A stretch of DNA of 64,000 nt from Cellulomonas fimi ATCC 484 (GTDB lineage Bacteria > Actinomycetota > Actinomycetes > Actinomycetales > Cellulomonadaceae). Position numbers and translations under genes: made by a program. How positions within the stretch are numbered: position 1 is the first letter of the stretch; every line of letters begins with the position of its first letter. Below the pieces are notes generated by a model that had not been told where the DNA came from, made no database searches, and saw only the letters and a list, made by a program, of their open reading frames with translations. The DNA is taken from contig NC_015514.1 in the NCBI RefSeq assembly GCF_000212695.1, forward strand, positions 310,001 to 374,000. Direction: 5' to 3'. Shown here piece after piece: positions 18,349 through 27,123 of this stretch.

Positions 18349-19730
18349 CCCCCCAGGGTCGCGCCGGAGACCGCGCGCCGCACGGCGTCGACGGTCGCGG
18401 CGACGTCGTCGGGACCCGTCGCCCAGTTGCTCACCGAGAACCGGATGACGTCGCGGTCGCGCCACCGGGACGTGTACGCGTACGCCACGCCCTCGTCGCG
18501 GACCGCGGCCGCGACGGCCTGCGTCGTGGCGTCGTCGGCCAGCGCCACGCACACCTGCGTGTACACCACGTCGTTCACGACCTCGACGCCCTCGATGCCC
18601 GCGAGCCCCTCCGCCAGGTCCGCCGCCGCGTCCGCGAGATGCCCCACGAGGTCCGCGACCCCCTGCCGGCCGAGCCACGCGAGCGTCGCCCACACCGGCA
18701 CGCCGCGCGACCGCCGGGACATCTCCGGGACCGTCTCGTGCGGGTCGCCCGTCTCCGCCGCGACGAGGTAGCTCGCGCGGATGCCCAGGGCGGTGCGCGC
18801 CGCGACGGGGTCCGCGACGATCGCGACGCCGCTGTCGTACGGCACGTTGAGCGTCTTGTGCGCGTCCGTCGCCCACGAGTCCGCCGTCTCGTACCCGTGC
18901 GTGAGGTGCGCGAGCTTCGGGGACGCCGCCGCCCACAGCCCGAACGCGCCGTCGACGTGCACCCACGCGCCCGCCTCGTGCGCGACCGCGACCGCCGCCC
19001 CGACGTCGTCGAACGCACCCGAGTGCACGTTGCCCGCCTGCAGGCACACGATCGCGGGGCCGTCGCCGTCGGCGAGCGCGTCGGCCAGCGCGTCGACGAC
19101 GATCCGACCCTGGTCGTCGGCGGGGACGAGCCGCGCCGCCCCCAGCCCGAGGTACCGGGCGGCCAGGTCCACGGACCCGTGGCGCTCCGCACCCGCGACC
19201 AGCCGGACCGCCGGGGCGCCGGCGAGGCCGTCACGGTTGACGTCCCACCCGACGGCCCGCAGCACGTGCTCGCGCGCGGCCGCGAGCCCCACGAGGTTGG
19301 CGGTCGTCGCGCCCGTGACGAAGCCGACGGCCGACCGCGCGGGCAGCCCCAGGACGTCGAGCAGCCACTCGCCCGCGAGGTCCTCGACCGCGGTCAGGCT
19401 CGGGCTCGACTGCCGCATCCCGCCGTTCTGGTCCCACGCGCTCGTGAGCCAGTCGGCCGCGAGCGCCACCGGGTACGTCCCGCCGATCACCCAGCCGTAG
19501 AACCGGGGCGACTGGCTGGCCAGCAGGCCCGGCTCCACCGCGTCCGCGAGCCGGTCGAGCACCCCGCGCGGGTCCTGCGTCGACTCCGGCAGGCTGCGGC
19601 CCAGCGCGTCCTTGACCTCGTCGACGGTCGCCGCGGGCGGGATGGGTCGCTCGGGGACCTGGTCGAGCCACTCGGCGGCGCGGTGCCGGGCGGCGTCCAG
19701 CAGGTCGCGGTAGTCGTCCACCGGGCTCAT
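18345..19730 (-). CDS. Group II PLP-dependent decarboxylase
   Basis: A 461-residue type I-fold PLP enzyme related to aromatic-L-amino-acid and glutamate decarboxylases. Family marks are SPRFYGWVIGGTYPVALAADWL, the cofactor-binding GFVTGATTANLVGLAAAREH, AWVHVDGAFGLWA with the PLP-contacting Asp, and the Schiff-base Lys in SWATDAHKTLNVPYDSG. The C-terminal small domain ends with VIRFSVSNWATGPDDVAATV. The substrate is unknown. It is coupled to the GH15 gene downstream, which looks like a shared transcript rather than a shared pathway. Confidence 0.9.
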   Translation of the reverse strand: MSPVDDYRDLLDAARHRAAEWLDQVPERPIPPAATVDEVKDALGRSLPESTQDPRGVLDRLADAVEPGLLASQSPRFYGWVIGGTYPVALAADWLTSAWDQNGGMRQSSPSLTAVEDLAGEWLLDVLGLPARSAVGFVTGATTANLVGLAAAREHVLRAVGWDVNRDGLAGAPAVRLVAGAERHGSVDLAARYLGLGAARLVPADDQGRIVVDALADALADGDGPAIVCLQAGNVHSGAFDDVGAAVAVAHEAGAWVHVDGAFGLWAAASPKLAHLTHGYETADSWATDAHKTLNVPYDSGVAIVADPVAARTALGIRASYLVAAETGDPHETVPEMSRRSRGVPVWATLAWLGRQGVADLVGHLADAAADLAEGLAGIEGVEVVNDVVYTQVCVALADDATTQAVAAAVRDEGVAYAYTSRWRDRDVIRFSVSNWATGPDDVAATVDAVRRAVSGATLGG

Positions 19731-19856
19731 CGCCGGACCCCCGTCCGTCGGGCGCGCGCCGCGCGCCGGGCTGCGTCGGGCGTCGTCGCCCGCCGGACCG
19801 CTCGTCTCGGAGTGTTCTCCCGCGCCGGGGTGCCGTCAACGGCCGCCGGACGCGAC

Positions 19857-19892
19857 GGTGCGGGGCCGGGCGCGTCGGCCCGACCCCGCACC
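19857..19892 (-). terminator. Hairpin terminator after the secreted hydrolase
   Basis: Perfect arms GGTGCGGGG (19857-19865) and CCCCGCACC (19884-19892) with additional GC pairing inside. It lies 8 bp beyond the hydrolase stop (19900) and before the decarboxylase gene. Confidence 0.65.
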
Positions 19893-19899
19893 GGGTCGC

Positions 19900-21696
19900 T
19901 CACTGGCGGGGCAGCGCCCCCGGCAGCGGCGGCACGACCGGGGGCAGCGACCGCTGCGGCGCAGCGCGGCGGTCCTGCGGCGCCGGGTCGGCGAACGGCT
20001 GCACGTCACCCGTGCACACCGTGCCCTCGGCGGGCAGCGTGCCGTCGAGCAGGTACGCGTCCACCGCGTCCGTGACGCACGCGGACGTCCCGTACGCCGT
20101 GTGGCCCCAGCTGTCGCTCGAGAGCAGGCGGCTGCTGCCCAGCACCGCGTCGGCCGCGACGGCCCCGTCGTAGTTCGTCGCCGGGTCCCAGTAGTTGCCG
20201 ACGACGAGCACCGGGTGCGCGCTGCTGCGGCTGAACGGCCCCGTGTACGCGTCCTCGTCGCGGACCGTCCAGGTCGACGACGCGCACGGCGCCGACGCCC
20301 ACGTCCACGGCGGCCCGAAGCCGGGCGCGTTGCCGTCGGCACGCTGCGCGGCCTTCGGCCACGACGACGCCTTCGCGGGGTTGAGCCCGTCCGTGCACAG
20401 CACCGACTGGAACGCGTCCGCGCCGTTGGGGTACGGGAAGCCGAACCCCAGCTCCTGGCGCCGCTGCTGCGCCTGGGCCGCCGCCGCCTGCTCCGCGGCG
20501 CTCGTCGACCGGAACCGCTCGACGAGCCCGGCCTGTGCGGCGGCGTGATCCGCGGCCCGTGCCGGGTCGCCCGCCGTGTCGAGCAGCGTCGCGACGAGCG
20601 TGAGGTCGGAGTCGACCCAGGTGTAGCCGTCGGGGCCGTACAGGTCGCCCAGCAGGAACGACGTGAGGATCGGGTACGTGATCGTGATCAGCAGCTCGCC
20701 CGTCTCCGGGTCCACGAGGTCGACGGGCGTCTGCTTCAGCTCGTCCACCACACGCTCGTACGTCGCGACCGGGTCGCCGAACGACGCGAACGTGCAGCGC
20801 TCCGGCCCGGCCTCGCCGCACCGCACGAGCACCTCCTGCAGCGCCTTCCACGCGCCCTCGCCGGAGCGCAGCCGCTCCGTCTGCGGGACCGACGCGGTCG
20901 CCTTCGTGCCGGCCCACGCCACGGGGTCCAGCACGCCGTCGATGACGAGCGAGCGCACCCGGTCCGGGAAGAGGTTGGCGTACACGCTGCCCAGGTACGA
21001 GCCGTACGAGAAGCCGAGGTACGTGAGCTGCCGGTCCCCGAAGGTGCGCCGCAGGACGTCCATGTCCCGTGCCACCTCCGCGGTCGACATCGAGCCCGAC
21101 AGCGGCTTGCCCGTCGTCGAGCACGCCTTGCCGAACGCCTCCGACGACGCGACGTACGCCGAGGTCTCCGCGTAGTCGACCGGGAACGGCACGTTCATCC
21201 CGCTCAGCGCCGCGGCCTGCTGGCCGACGTCCTTGAAGCACTGCACGTTGCTGCTGTAGTTCGTCCCCCGCGGGTCGACGCCCACGACGTCGAACCGCGC
21301 CAGGATCTCCGGGTCGAGGAACTGCGGCGCCGCCGCGGCGATCTCCACGCCCGACCCGCCGGGGCCGCCGGGGTTGAGGAACAGCGTGCCGATCCGGCGC
21401 GCCGGGTCGGTCGCGGGAACACGGAGCACGGCGACGTCCGTCGTGGCGCCGCGCGGCTGGTCGTAGTCGAGCGGCAGCGTCGCCACCCCGCACTGCGCCG
21501 TGCCGCCGAACAGCGGGCTGCAGTCGAACCAGCCGAGGTCGGGCACCTTCACCCGGTCGACGCGGGCGGCCTCGGCCCGGGACGTGACATCGCTCCCGCC
21601 CGACGGCGCGCCGACGGCGTGCGGTGCGACGACGGCGGTGAGCGTGAGTGCGGCGAGCGCCGCGGCCAGTGAGCGGACAGGTCTGCGCAACGGCAT
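19900..21696 (-). CDS. Secreted alpha/beta hydrolase (tripeptidyl aminopeptidase-like)
   Basis: A 598-residue exported hydrolase. The N terminus MPLRRPVRSLAAALAALTLT is a Sec-type signal, probably cleaved after VGA near residue 29. The alpha/beta-hydrolase fold carries the oxyanion segment TLFLNPGGPGGSG and the nucleophile elbow LGFSYGSYLG; the acid and His are expected in the TAP-like C-terminal domain (HPVLVVGNYWDPATN and SSDSWGHTAYG). This matches the Streptomyces secreted tripeptidyl aminopeptidase/SlpD-E group, which trims peptides in the medium. Paired Cys residues suit an extracellular protein. AAGGGGG precedes the ATG. Confidence 0.9.
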   Translation of the reverse strand: MPLRRPVRSLAAALAALTLTAVVAPHAVGAPSGGSDVTSRAEAARVDRVKVPDLGWFDCSPLFGGTAQCGVATLPLDYDQPRGATTDVAVLRVPATDPARRIGTLFLNPGGPGGSGVEIAAAAPQFLDPEILARFDVVGVDPRGTNYSSNVQCFKDVGQQAAALSGMNVPFPVDYAETSAYVASSEAFGKACSTTGKPLSGSMSTAEVARDMDVLRRTFGDRQLTYLGFSYGSYLGSVYANLFPDRVRSLVIDGVLDPVAWAGTKATASVPQTERLRSGEGAWKALQEVLVRCGEAGPERCTFASFGDPVATYERVVDELKQTPVDLVDPETGELLITITYPILTSFLLGDLYGPDGYTWVDSDLTLVATLLDTAGDPARAADHAAAQAGLVERFRSTSAAEQAAAAQAQQRRQELGFGFPYPNGADAFQSVLCTDGLNPAKASSWPKAAQRADGNAPGFGPPWTWASAPCASSTWTVRDEDAYTGPFSRSSAHPVLVVGNYWDPATNYDGAVAADAVLGSSRLLSSDSWGHTAYGTSACVTDAVDAYLLDGTLPAEGTVCTGDVQPFADPAPQDRRAAPQRSLPPVVPPLPGALPRQ

Positions 21697-21958
21697 GGAT
21701 CCCCCTTGCGGCGAGCCGTCGGACGCCCCCTGCGACCTGTGCGACCGGCCCGCCGCGCCTCACCCTGCCCGGTATGTCCGACACGCGACAAGGTCCGCCG
21801 CGCGAGCCCGGCGCGACCTTCACCGAACGTCCGCATCCCGTCCTGGCTGCCGTCGCGCGACCGCCGAGGCCGTCGCGGCGTCCCGTCTCGCCCGCCGCGG
21901 CCGGCGCTGCGGCGGGCGAGACGGTGCGCGCGGAGCACGGGCGCGGCACACTCGGCGG

Positions 21959-22336
21959 ATGGACGTGATGACCTGGGTCGACGGGTACGAGCGGGCGTGG
22001 CGCGGCAACGACGTCGCCGGTCTCGACCGGCTGTTCAGGCCCGACGTCGTCTACCTGCGTTCCGCCTACGACGACGGGCTGCACGGCGTGGAGGAGGTCC
22101 GCGCGTTCTGGCCCGACGACACGCCGTTCACGATGCACGCGTCACCCGTCGCGGTGCAGGGCGACACCGCGGTGGTCCGGGTCGAGGTCCGCTACGGCGG
22201 TGACGAGCCGCACGAGTACCGCGACCTGTGGATCCTGCGGTTCGCCGAGGACGGCCGCGTCCGCCACTTCGAGGAGTGGGCGCACTGGCCGGGCATGCCC
22301 GGCTGGAACCCCGCGCAGGAGCAGTCGCAGGTCTGA
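21959..22336 (+). CDS. SnoaL/NTF2-like protein
   Basis: A 125-residue single-domain protein with the NTF2-like cone fold: MTWVDGYERAWRGNDVAGLDRLFRPDVVYLRSAYDDGLHGVEEVRAFW, then alternating strands ending VRHFEEWAHWPGMPGWN. Such proteins are polyketide cyclases, isomerases or ligand-binding proteins of unknown role; nothing here narrows it down. The ATG at 21959 (or 21968) is used, with a weak ribosome-binding site. It is divergent from the secreted hydrolase across 262 bp in which I see no other gene. Confidence 0.8.
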   Translation: MDVMTWVDGYERAWRGNDVAGLDRLFRPDVVYLRSAYDDGLHGVEEVRAFWPDDTPFTMHASPVAVQGDTAVVRVEVRYGGDEPHEYRDLWILRFAEDGRVRHFEEWAHWPGMPGWNPAQEQSQV

Positions 22337-22343
22337 CGCCGGC

Positions 22344-22691
22344 TCAGGTGCCGGGGTGCTCCCCCGGGGCGGGCCGCGGGGGCCGGTCACGCTCGGCGGC
22401 CGCCGCGGCCCGCCACGCGGCCGGCACGAGAGACGCACCCACCACGAGCAGCACGACCCACGCCACGGCGAGCACCAGGACCCCCGCACCCGCGCCGACG
22501 AGCATCCCGACGCCGCCACCGACCGTGTGCCCGAGCAGCCCCAGCCCTCCGACCACCACGACCACGGCCACGGCCCACACGGCGACCTCGAGCAGCCCGT
22601 TCACCAGCCCGCGCGCGAGCTCGCGCCCGATCCCGGTGCTCGCGCCGGTCGGCGGGGTCGCGGGGGAGCGGGGCGTGGGGTCGGTCTGCAT
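22344..22691 (-). CDS. Small membrane protein
   Basis: A 115-residue protein with two strongly hydrophobic segments, roughly residues 34-52 (VAVWAVAVVVVVGGLGLLG) and 57-85, and a charged C-terminal tail rich in Arg, Glu and Pro. The N terminus is Thr/Pro-rich. It probably spans the cytoplasmic membrane twice. I recognise no family. It converges on the SnoaL-like gene, only 7 bp away, and is divergent from the universal stress gene. Confidence 0.65.
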   Translation of the reverse strand: MQTDPTPRSPATPPTGASTGIGRELARGLVNGLLEVAVWAVAVVVVVGGLGLLGHTVGGGVGMLVGAGAGVLVLAVAWVVLLVVGASLVPAAWRAAAAAERDRPPRPAPGEHPGT

Positions 22692-22801
22692 GGACCGGGA
22701 CGCTACCCGCCGGCCCGCCGGGCGCGTCGCTACGATCGCGGCAGAGGCGGTCCGGTCCGCCGCGTGACGCGATCGCCGGCCGCCCGGGAAGGCAGGCGGC
22801 G

Positions 22802-23344
22802 ATGACCGCGCACGGCGTCCCGCAACCGGGCCCGCACCGCATGGTGCCGCTGCGCGGCCACCCCCTCGTCGTCGGGGTCGTGCCGCACCAGCCCGCGCTC
22901 GTCGCGCTGACCGCCGCCGCGTGGGCCCGCGACGCGGGGTCGTCCGCCCTGTACCTCGCCCACGTCGACGAGTCCCGCTACACGCGCACCGAGCACGCCG
23001 ACGGCACCGTCGACCACGCACCCGTCGACCCCGACGGCGGCGACGACGACTGGCGCGAACGGCAGGCGCACCTCGAGGCGACGCTCGTCCGCGTCCTGGC
23101 CGACCAGGGCGTGCCGTGGCACCTGCGGTACCTCGCGGGCCGCCCGGACCGCGCCCTGACGCACCTCGCGCGAGCGGTCGACGCTGCCGGGTTCGTCGTC
23201 GGGACGCGGGGGCCCGGGGTCGGGTCGCACGTGCGCGAGGTCCTCGCGGGGTCGCTCGCCGCGCGCCTGACGCACCACCAGCACCGTCCGGTCCTCGTCG
23301 TGCCGCTCCGGGTGGTCGACTGGACGACCGACCCGTGGAGGTGA
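22802..23344 (+). CDS. Universal stress protein (UspA family)
   Basis: A 180-residue protein with one Usp domain. LVVGVVPHQPALVALTAAAWARDAGSSALYLAHVD forms the first strand-helix, and DAAGFVVGTRGPGVGSHVREVLAGSLAARLTHHQHRPVLVVP carries the C-terminal nucleotide-binding pattern G-2X-G-9X-G-(S/T), so ATP binding is likely. The ATG at 22802 follows GGAAGGCAGGCGG. TACGAT (22731-22736) is a candidate -10 box, giving a leader of about 60 nt. Expression under dormancy or starvation would be usual but cannot be read from the sequence. Confidence 0.88.
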   Translation: MTAHGVPQPGPHRMVPLRGHPLVVGVVPHQPALVALTAAAWARDAGSSALYLAHVDESRYTRTEHADGTVDHAPVDPDGGDDDWRERQAHLEATLVRVLADQGVPWHLRYLAGRPDRALTHLARAVDAAGFVVGTRGPGVGSHVREVLAGSLAARLTHHQHRPVLVVPLRVVDWTTDPWR

Positions 23345-23347
23345 GCT

Positions 23348-23372
23348 GACCGGACCGGCGCCGGTGCCGGTC
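23348..23372. terminator. Bidirectional terminator between the stress gene and the biosynthetic locus
   Basis: The perfect 12-nt palindrome ACCGGCGCCGGT (23354-23365) is extended by GACCGG and CCGGTC arms with one bulged G. It lies between convergent stops at 23344 and 23378 and marks the left edge of the unusual gene cluster. Confidence 0.65.
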
Positions 23373-23377
23373 GGGCG

Positions 23378-24274
23378 TCAGGCGTGCGCCGCGGGAGGGA
23401 ACACCAGGACGGAGCGGACCAGCTGCGCCGCCCAGGGGTCCGGGAGCACGCCGGTGCGCAGCAGGAGCTCGACGAGGGCGTCGGACTCGACGGGGTCCGG
23501 CTCGCCGCGACGCAGAGCGTGCACCGCCTCCGCGAGGGCGGTGCGCTCGAGCGCGTAGAGGCGGTCGTGCAGCGCCGCGTGCGGGGCACGGGGCCTGCGC
23601 AGCAGCGCCTCGGCGGCGTCACGTGCGGACGGTACGGCCGCGCCGACCCACAACCGGGCGTCCGTCGCGATCGTCTCCTCGGCACGCGCGACGACCTCCT
23701 CGACGACGGACGTGGCCGGCGTCGTGCGGGAGAACGCGAGCGGCGCGGCGAGACGACGAAGCCGCTCCCACGGCACCGGCACCCGCACCCCCGACCGCAG
23801 CGCTGCGGCCGCGCCCGGCCCGAACAGGCAGTCGAGGTCGTCCCACGCCTGCAGCGCGGAGTCCGGTGTGTGGATCATGGAGAACGACTTGTTGGCCAGA
23901 CCGACCCGGGACCTCAGGTGCCCCTGGTCACGGTCACCCCACGCAGAGGGGCCCTTGGCGCTCGCGAGCAGGTGGTCGGCGCCCTCCTCGCGGTGCGAGA
24001 GCAGGAGCTTGAGCGACGGACCCAGCGCGTAGATCTCCCTGCCGAGCCAGGTGCCGTCGACCCGCCCCGGGGCCGTGCTGCCGAGGTTGTGCGCGTACAG
24101 CCGGGCGACCTCGGGCGCGCGCACGAACGACAGGCTCGCGGCGTCGACCTCGAAGCCCAGCTCGTCCAGGGCGTCCAGCAGATGGGTCGCAGCGTCGATC
24201 CGGAGCGCGTCGGGCGTGAGGCAGGCGAGCGCCCAGCGCGTTCCTCCGCGCTCGGCGCGCGGGTCGATGCTCAT
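23378..24274 (-). CDS. Nucleoside-diphosphate-kinase-like protein with unknown C-terminal domain
   Basis: A 298-residue protein. Residues ~13-152 align by eye with NDK: WALACLTPDALRID corresponds to the xxIKPDAVRRG start, and LRSRVGLANKSFSMIHTPDSA to the active-site stretch around the phospho-His, which is retained as His135. The Lys of the IKPDA motif is Thr (LTPDA), and an insertion sits before the active site. Residues ~155-298 are helical and unrecognised. The last gene of the leftward operon, it is coupled by ATGA to the aminotransferase. It may transfer a phosphate in this pathway or bind a nucleotide; a housekeeping NDK role is unlikely. Confidence 0.65.
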   Translation of the reverse strand: MSIDPRAERGGTRWALACLTPDALRIDAATHLLDALDELGFEVDAASLSFVRAPEVARLYAHNLGSTAPGRVDGTWLGREIYALGPSLKLLLSHREEGADHLLASAKGPSAWGDRDQGHLRSRVGLANKSFSMIHTPDSALQAWDDLDCLFGPGAAAALRSGVRVPVPWERLRRLAAPLAFSRTTPATSVVEEVVARAEETIATDARLWVGAAVPSARDAAEALLRRPRAPHAALHDRLYALERTALAEAVHALRRGEPDPVESDALVELLLRTGVLPDPWAAQLVRSVLVFPPAAHA

Positions 24275-25374
24275 GACGGCGCCCCGGCGGTCGCGACCGC
24301 CCGCAGCCGTCGGCGCAGTTCGTCGGCGCACGGCGCGGCGTGCCCGAACCAGCTCAGGCGGACGGCGCGCGCCTTGTGCGGACCCTGGCCCCGTCCGACG
24401 TGGAGCCCGGTGCCGGCGAGCCGGGCCTGCAGGTGCCGGGCGTCGAGCGCGTCGTACACCGCCACGGGCCCCGGCGGGGCGTCGCCCGGGAACAGGGGCG
24501 GCAGCGCGGCCGCCTCGTGCAGGACCGCGTGGGCCTGCGCCCGCTGCGCCAGGTGGCGGGCGTGGCCGCGGCGCACGACCGCGGTCAGGTGTGCCTCGAC
24601 CCCCGCGAGGACCGGGATGCTGGGGGTGAGGAACACGTCGGCCGTGGCAGCGGTCGCCGCCTCGACCAGGCGGGCCCACGAGGTGGCGTAGGAGCCGCCG
24701 TCGGCGACCACGCGGTCCAGCGCGCGGCTGCCGGCGAGGCAGAAGGAGGCACCGGGCAGCGAGCCGAGCCCCTTGCTCGAGCCGCACACGGCGATGTCGA
24801 CGCCCCACGCGTCGAGCTCGACCTCGAGCTCGCCCGCCGACGACACGGCGTCGAGGAGCACCAGCGCGCGCGGGTCGGCGTCGCGCACGGCCGCGCTCAC
24901 GGCTCGGGCGTCGTTGCGCACGCCCGTGGACGTCTCGTGGTGCACGGCCGCGACGAGCGCTGCGCCCCGCGACGCCCGTCCCACCGCGTCGAGCGCCGTC
25001 TCGGTCGGGACGCCCCACGGCACGTGGACTGCCCGCAGCTCACGCCCCAGCGCGGTCACGACCCGCACGATCCGGTCACCGAACTGCCCGTTCGAGACGA
25101 CCGCGACCGTCTCGCCGGGACGGGTCGTGGCCCGCACGGCCGACTCGATCGCCGCGGTCGCGGTCCCCGTCTGCGTGAGCACCAGGTGTCGTGGTGCGCC
25201 GGTCACCTCGGCGAGCGCGTCGTGCAGCCGCCGCAGGAGCGCGTCCAGCTCGCGCCCGCCGGAGGGGAGGTCCGCCGCCGCCCGCATCGCGCTCCAGACG
25301 GGGTCGGCCACCGGGTTCGGTGCGGGCGTGAACAGGAGTCGCTCCGCGGCCGGGCCGCACGCGTGCCCGCTCAC
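24271..25374 (-). CDS. Class V aminotransferase (AGXT/2-AEP transaminase-like)
   Basis: A 367-residue fold type I PLP enzyme. Residues seen: VLTQTGTATAAIESAV near the phosphate site, the HHETSTG motif (146-151), cofactor-binding Asp175 in LLDAVSSAGE and the Schiff-base Lys201 in CGSSKGLGSLPGASF. The pattern fits serine/alanine-glyoxylate, 2-aminoethylphosphonate-pyruvate and related transaminases, which transfer an amino group to or from small oxo acids. It starts with a GTG at 25374 overlapping the previous stop, and its own stop overlaps the NDK-like start. In this locus it probably makes or uses an unusual amino acid. Confidence 0.88.
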   Translation of the reverse strand: MSGHACGPAAERLLFTPAPNPVADPVWSAMRAAADLPSGGRELDALLRRLHDALAEVTGAPRHLVLTQTGTATAAIESAVRATTRPGETVAVVSNGQFGDRIVRVVTALGRELRAVHVPWGVPTETALDAVGRASRGAALVAAVHHETSTGVRNDARAVSAAVRDADPRALVLLDAVSSAGELEVELDAWGVDIAVCGSSKGLGSLPGASFCLAGSRALDRVVADGGSYATSWARLVEAATAATADVFLTPSIPVLAGVEAHLTAVVRRGHARHLAQRAQAHAVLHEAAALPPLFPGDAPPGPVAVYDALDARHLQARLAGTGLHVGRGQGPHKARAVRLSWFGHAAPCADELRRRLRAVATAGAPS

Positions 25375-26168
25375 TGGTCCGCCGGCTCCACGGAGAGCGT
25401 GTAGTGCGCGTCGGCCCAGCGGAACGTCGACGGGTCGGCGAGCGCGTGCGTCACCTCGTCGACGAGCGCGGCGACGGCGTCCGCCCCGACCTCGCGGTAG
25501 ATGGTCTCCTGGAACTGCCGCACGTAGGCGACGCTCTCCCAGGACAGCGCCAGCGCGAACTTGGAGCACAGCCCGAGCAGCGCGATCTCCTCGGGGGAGC
25601 GTGCGCGGGACGCGCGCGACTTGTAGCGTGCCGCCACACCATGGAGGTCGGGATCGGAACCCTCGACCGCGAGGGCGTGCACCTCGGCCGTGAGCCACGT
25701 CTCGTCGTCGATCTTGTCGAGCTCGCGAGCGCACTGGTCGAAGTAGCGGTCGAACGTCCCGCTGCGCGCCAGGTGCAGGTCCACCAGGTACTCGAGCATG
25801 GTGTGGGCGAACCCGCGGACCGAGTCGTTGGGCTCGGCGGTGTCGCGGAGCCCGAGCGCGTGCGCCTCGGCGAAGAACTGCCAGTAGCGCCGGGTGGCGG
25901 GTCGCATCGAGCGGTACGCCCAGCCGCGTCGCACCCGCTCCTGCTGGTACTCGGCACCGAAGTGCACGTACCAGTCGGCGAGCATGTGCGCCTGGATGAG
26001 GCGCATCTTCTCTCCCTCGGCCCTCCACGCCTTCGTGTAGGCCCAGTCGTGGCAGTTGACGAAGTCCGGCAGCATCAGCGTCGCCAGGCGGCCGTCGAAG
26101 ATCTCCTCCTCGGTGAAGGCGCCCGAGTCCCGGGTGAGGATCGCGTGACCGATCAGATACACGTGCAC
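25371..26168 (-). CDS. His-rich helical protein of unknown function
   Basis: A 265-residue, almost all-helical protein. Conserved-looking acidic/His motifs are MHVYLIGHAILTRDSGAF at the start, DFVNCHDWAYTKAW, IQAHMLADWYVHFG and FAHTMLEYLVDLHLARSG. The spacing of His and Asp in the last two loosely resembles acyl-carrier-protein phosphodiesterase (AcpH) or zinc-phospholipase-like helical hydrolases, so a metal-dependent hydrolase is possible, but I cannot assign it. The GTG at 26168 follows GGAGAGGAA. It lies 46 bp after the PEP-type barrel gene and is coupled to the aminotransferase. Confidence 0.75.
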   Translation of the reverse strand: MHVYLIGHAILTRDSGAFTEEEIFDGRLATLMLPDFVNCHDWAYTKAWRAEGEKMRLIQAHMLADWYVHFGAEYQQERVRRGWAYRSMRPATRRYWQFFAEAHALGLRDTAEPNDSVRGFAHTMLEYLVDLHLARSGTFDRYFDQCARELDKIDDETWLTAEVHALAVEGSDPDLHGVAARYKSRASRARSPEEIALLGLCSKFALALSWESVAYVRQFQETIYREVGADAVAALVDEVTHALADPSTFRWADAHYTLSVEPADQ

Positions 26169-26214
26169 TTCCTCTCCGACCGCGGCGCGTCGCCGTGGCC
26201 TGCGTGTGGCGGCG

Positions 26215-27123
26215 TCAGACGGGGTGACGTGAGATCCGGGAGCGGCGTGCGGCGATCGCGTCGCGGGTGCGCGCCTTGACCGCGGCCAGGTGCCCGAGGT
26301 CGGGCAGTGCGGCGGGGTCGACCAGGCCGAGCCGCGCCAGGTCGCTGTAGTGCACGACGCCGCGGTCGACGCCCGCGGCCACGGCGGTCTCCACGAGCGT
26401 GGGCGTGAGGTAGCCGGCCAGGTCGACCGTGCCGTCGACCGCGTGCACGGCCGCCGTGACGTGCGCGAGCAGGCGGGCGAGGCCGGGGACCGACCCCTCG
26501 CGCAGCGCAGGTCCGCGGCGCCGCGCGGCGAGCAGGCTCGTGAGGTCGTTCGAGCCGACGACGAAGCGCCGGCAGCCGGCGTCGACGAGGTCGGCGACGT
26601 CGACGGCTGCGGCCGGTGTCTCGACCATCGTGCCCACGACCACGTCCGGCCCGACGACGGACCGCACGCGCTCGCGGAACCAGACGTACTCGTCGGCCGA
26701 GGTCACGAAGGGCGCGACGACCTCGAGGTTCGGGTGGCGCTCCCGTACGCGGCGGACGGCGCGGAGCTCGGCGTCGAGGCTCGCGGGGAAGGCCATGTGA
26801 CGTCGGACGCCGCGGAGGCCGAGCAGGTCGTCCCCGTCCTCGTCGTCCTCGTGCTCGACGCCCTCCAGCACGTTCGCCTCGGCCTGCGTGACCTCGAGCG
26901 TGCGGTACGCGACGCTCGCCTCCGTCGCGGCGCACACCGAGGACAGGTAGCGCTCGAGCTCGGCGCCCGCCGTCTCCTCGGTCGGGTAGCGCAGGATCCC
27001 GCGGAAGACGTACTCGCCTCGCACGAGCCCGACGCCGGCGAACCGCTCGAGCAGCGCGCGTGACGGTGCCTCGCCGCTGAGCGCGAGGGCGATCGGCAGG
27101 CCGGACATCTGCACGGTGGTCAT
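26215..27123 (-). CDS. Stand-alone PEP-utilising-enzyme TIM-barrel protein (copy A)
   Basis: A 302-residue protein corresponding to the C-terminal PEP-binding barrel of enzyme I, PPDK and PEP synthase, without swivelling or nucleotide domains. Matching motifs: GVGLVRGEYVF (Arg35, Glu37), YRTLEV (Arg74), LLGLRGVRR, VVAPFVTSADE, GTMVETPAAA (Mg-ligand Glu168) and VVGSNDLTS (Asp193). The catalytic Cys expected in the final VCGEMA-like motif is replaced (VDLAGYL). It therefore probably binds PEP, oxaloacetate or pyruvate with Mg2+ but does another reaction, for example an aldol or transfer step. It is coupled by ATGA to the upstream permease. A divergent copy lies at 30490. Confidence 0.8.
   Translation of the reverse strand: MTTVQMSGLPIALALSGEAPSRALLERFAGVGLVRGEYVFRGILRYPTEETAGAELERYLSSVCAATEASVAYRTLEVTQAEANVLEGVEHEDDEDGDDLLGLRGVRRHMAFPASLDAELRAVRRVRERHPNLEVVAPFVTSADEYVWFRERVRSVVGPDVVVGTMVETPAAAVDVADLVDAGCRRFVVGSNDLTSLLAARRRGPALREGSVPGLARLLAHVTAAVHAVDGTVDLAGYLTPTLVETAVAAGVDRGVVHYSDLARLGLVDPAALPDLGHLAAVKARTRDAIAARRSRISRHPV

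Noticed and set aside
24271..27123. Phosphonate pathway, because of the 2-AEP-transaminase-like enzyme and PEP-type barrels
   Set aside because: The barrels match the PEP-utilising-enzyme C-terminal domain, not PEP mutase: the EDKxxxxxNS motif is absent, and no phosphonopyruvate decarboxylase is present.
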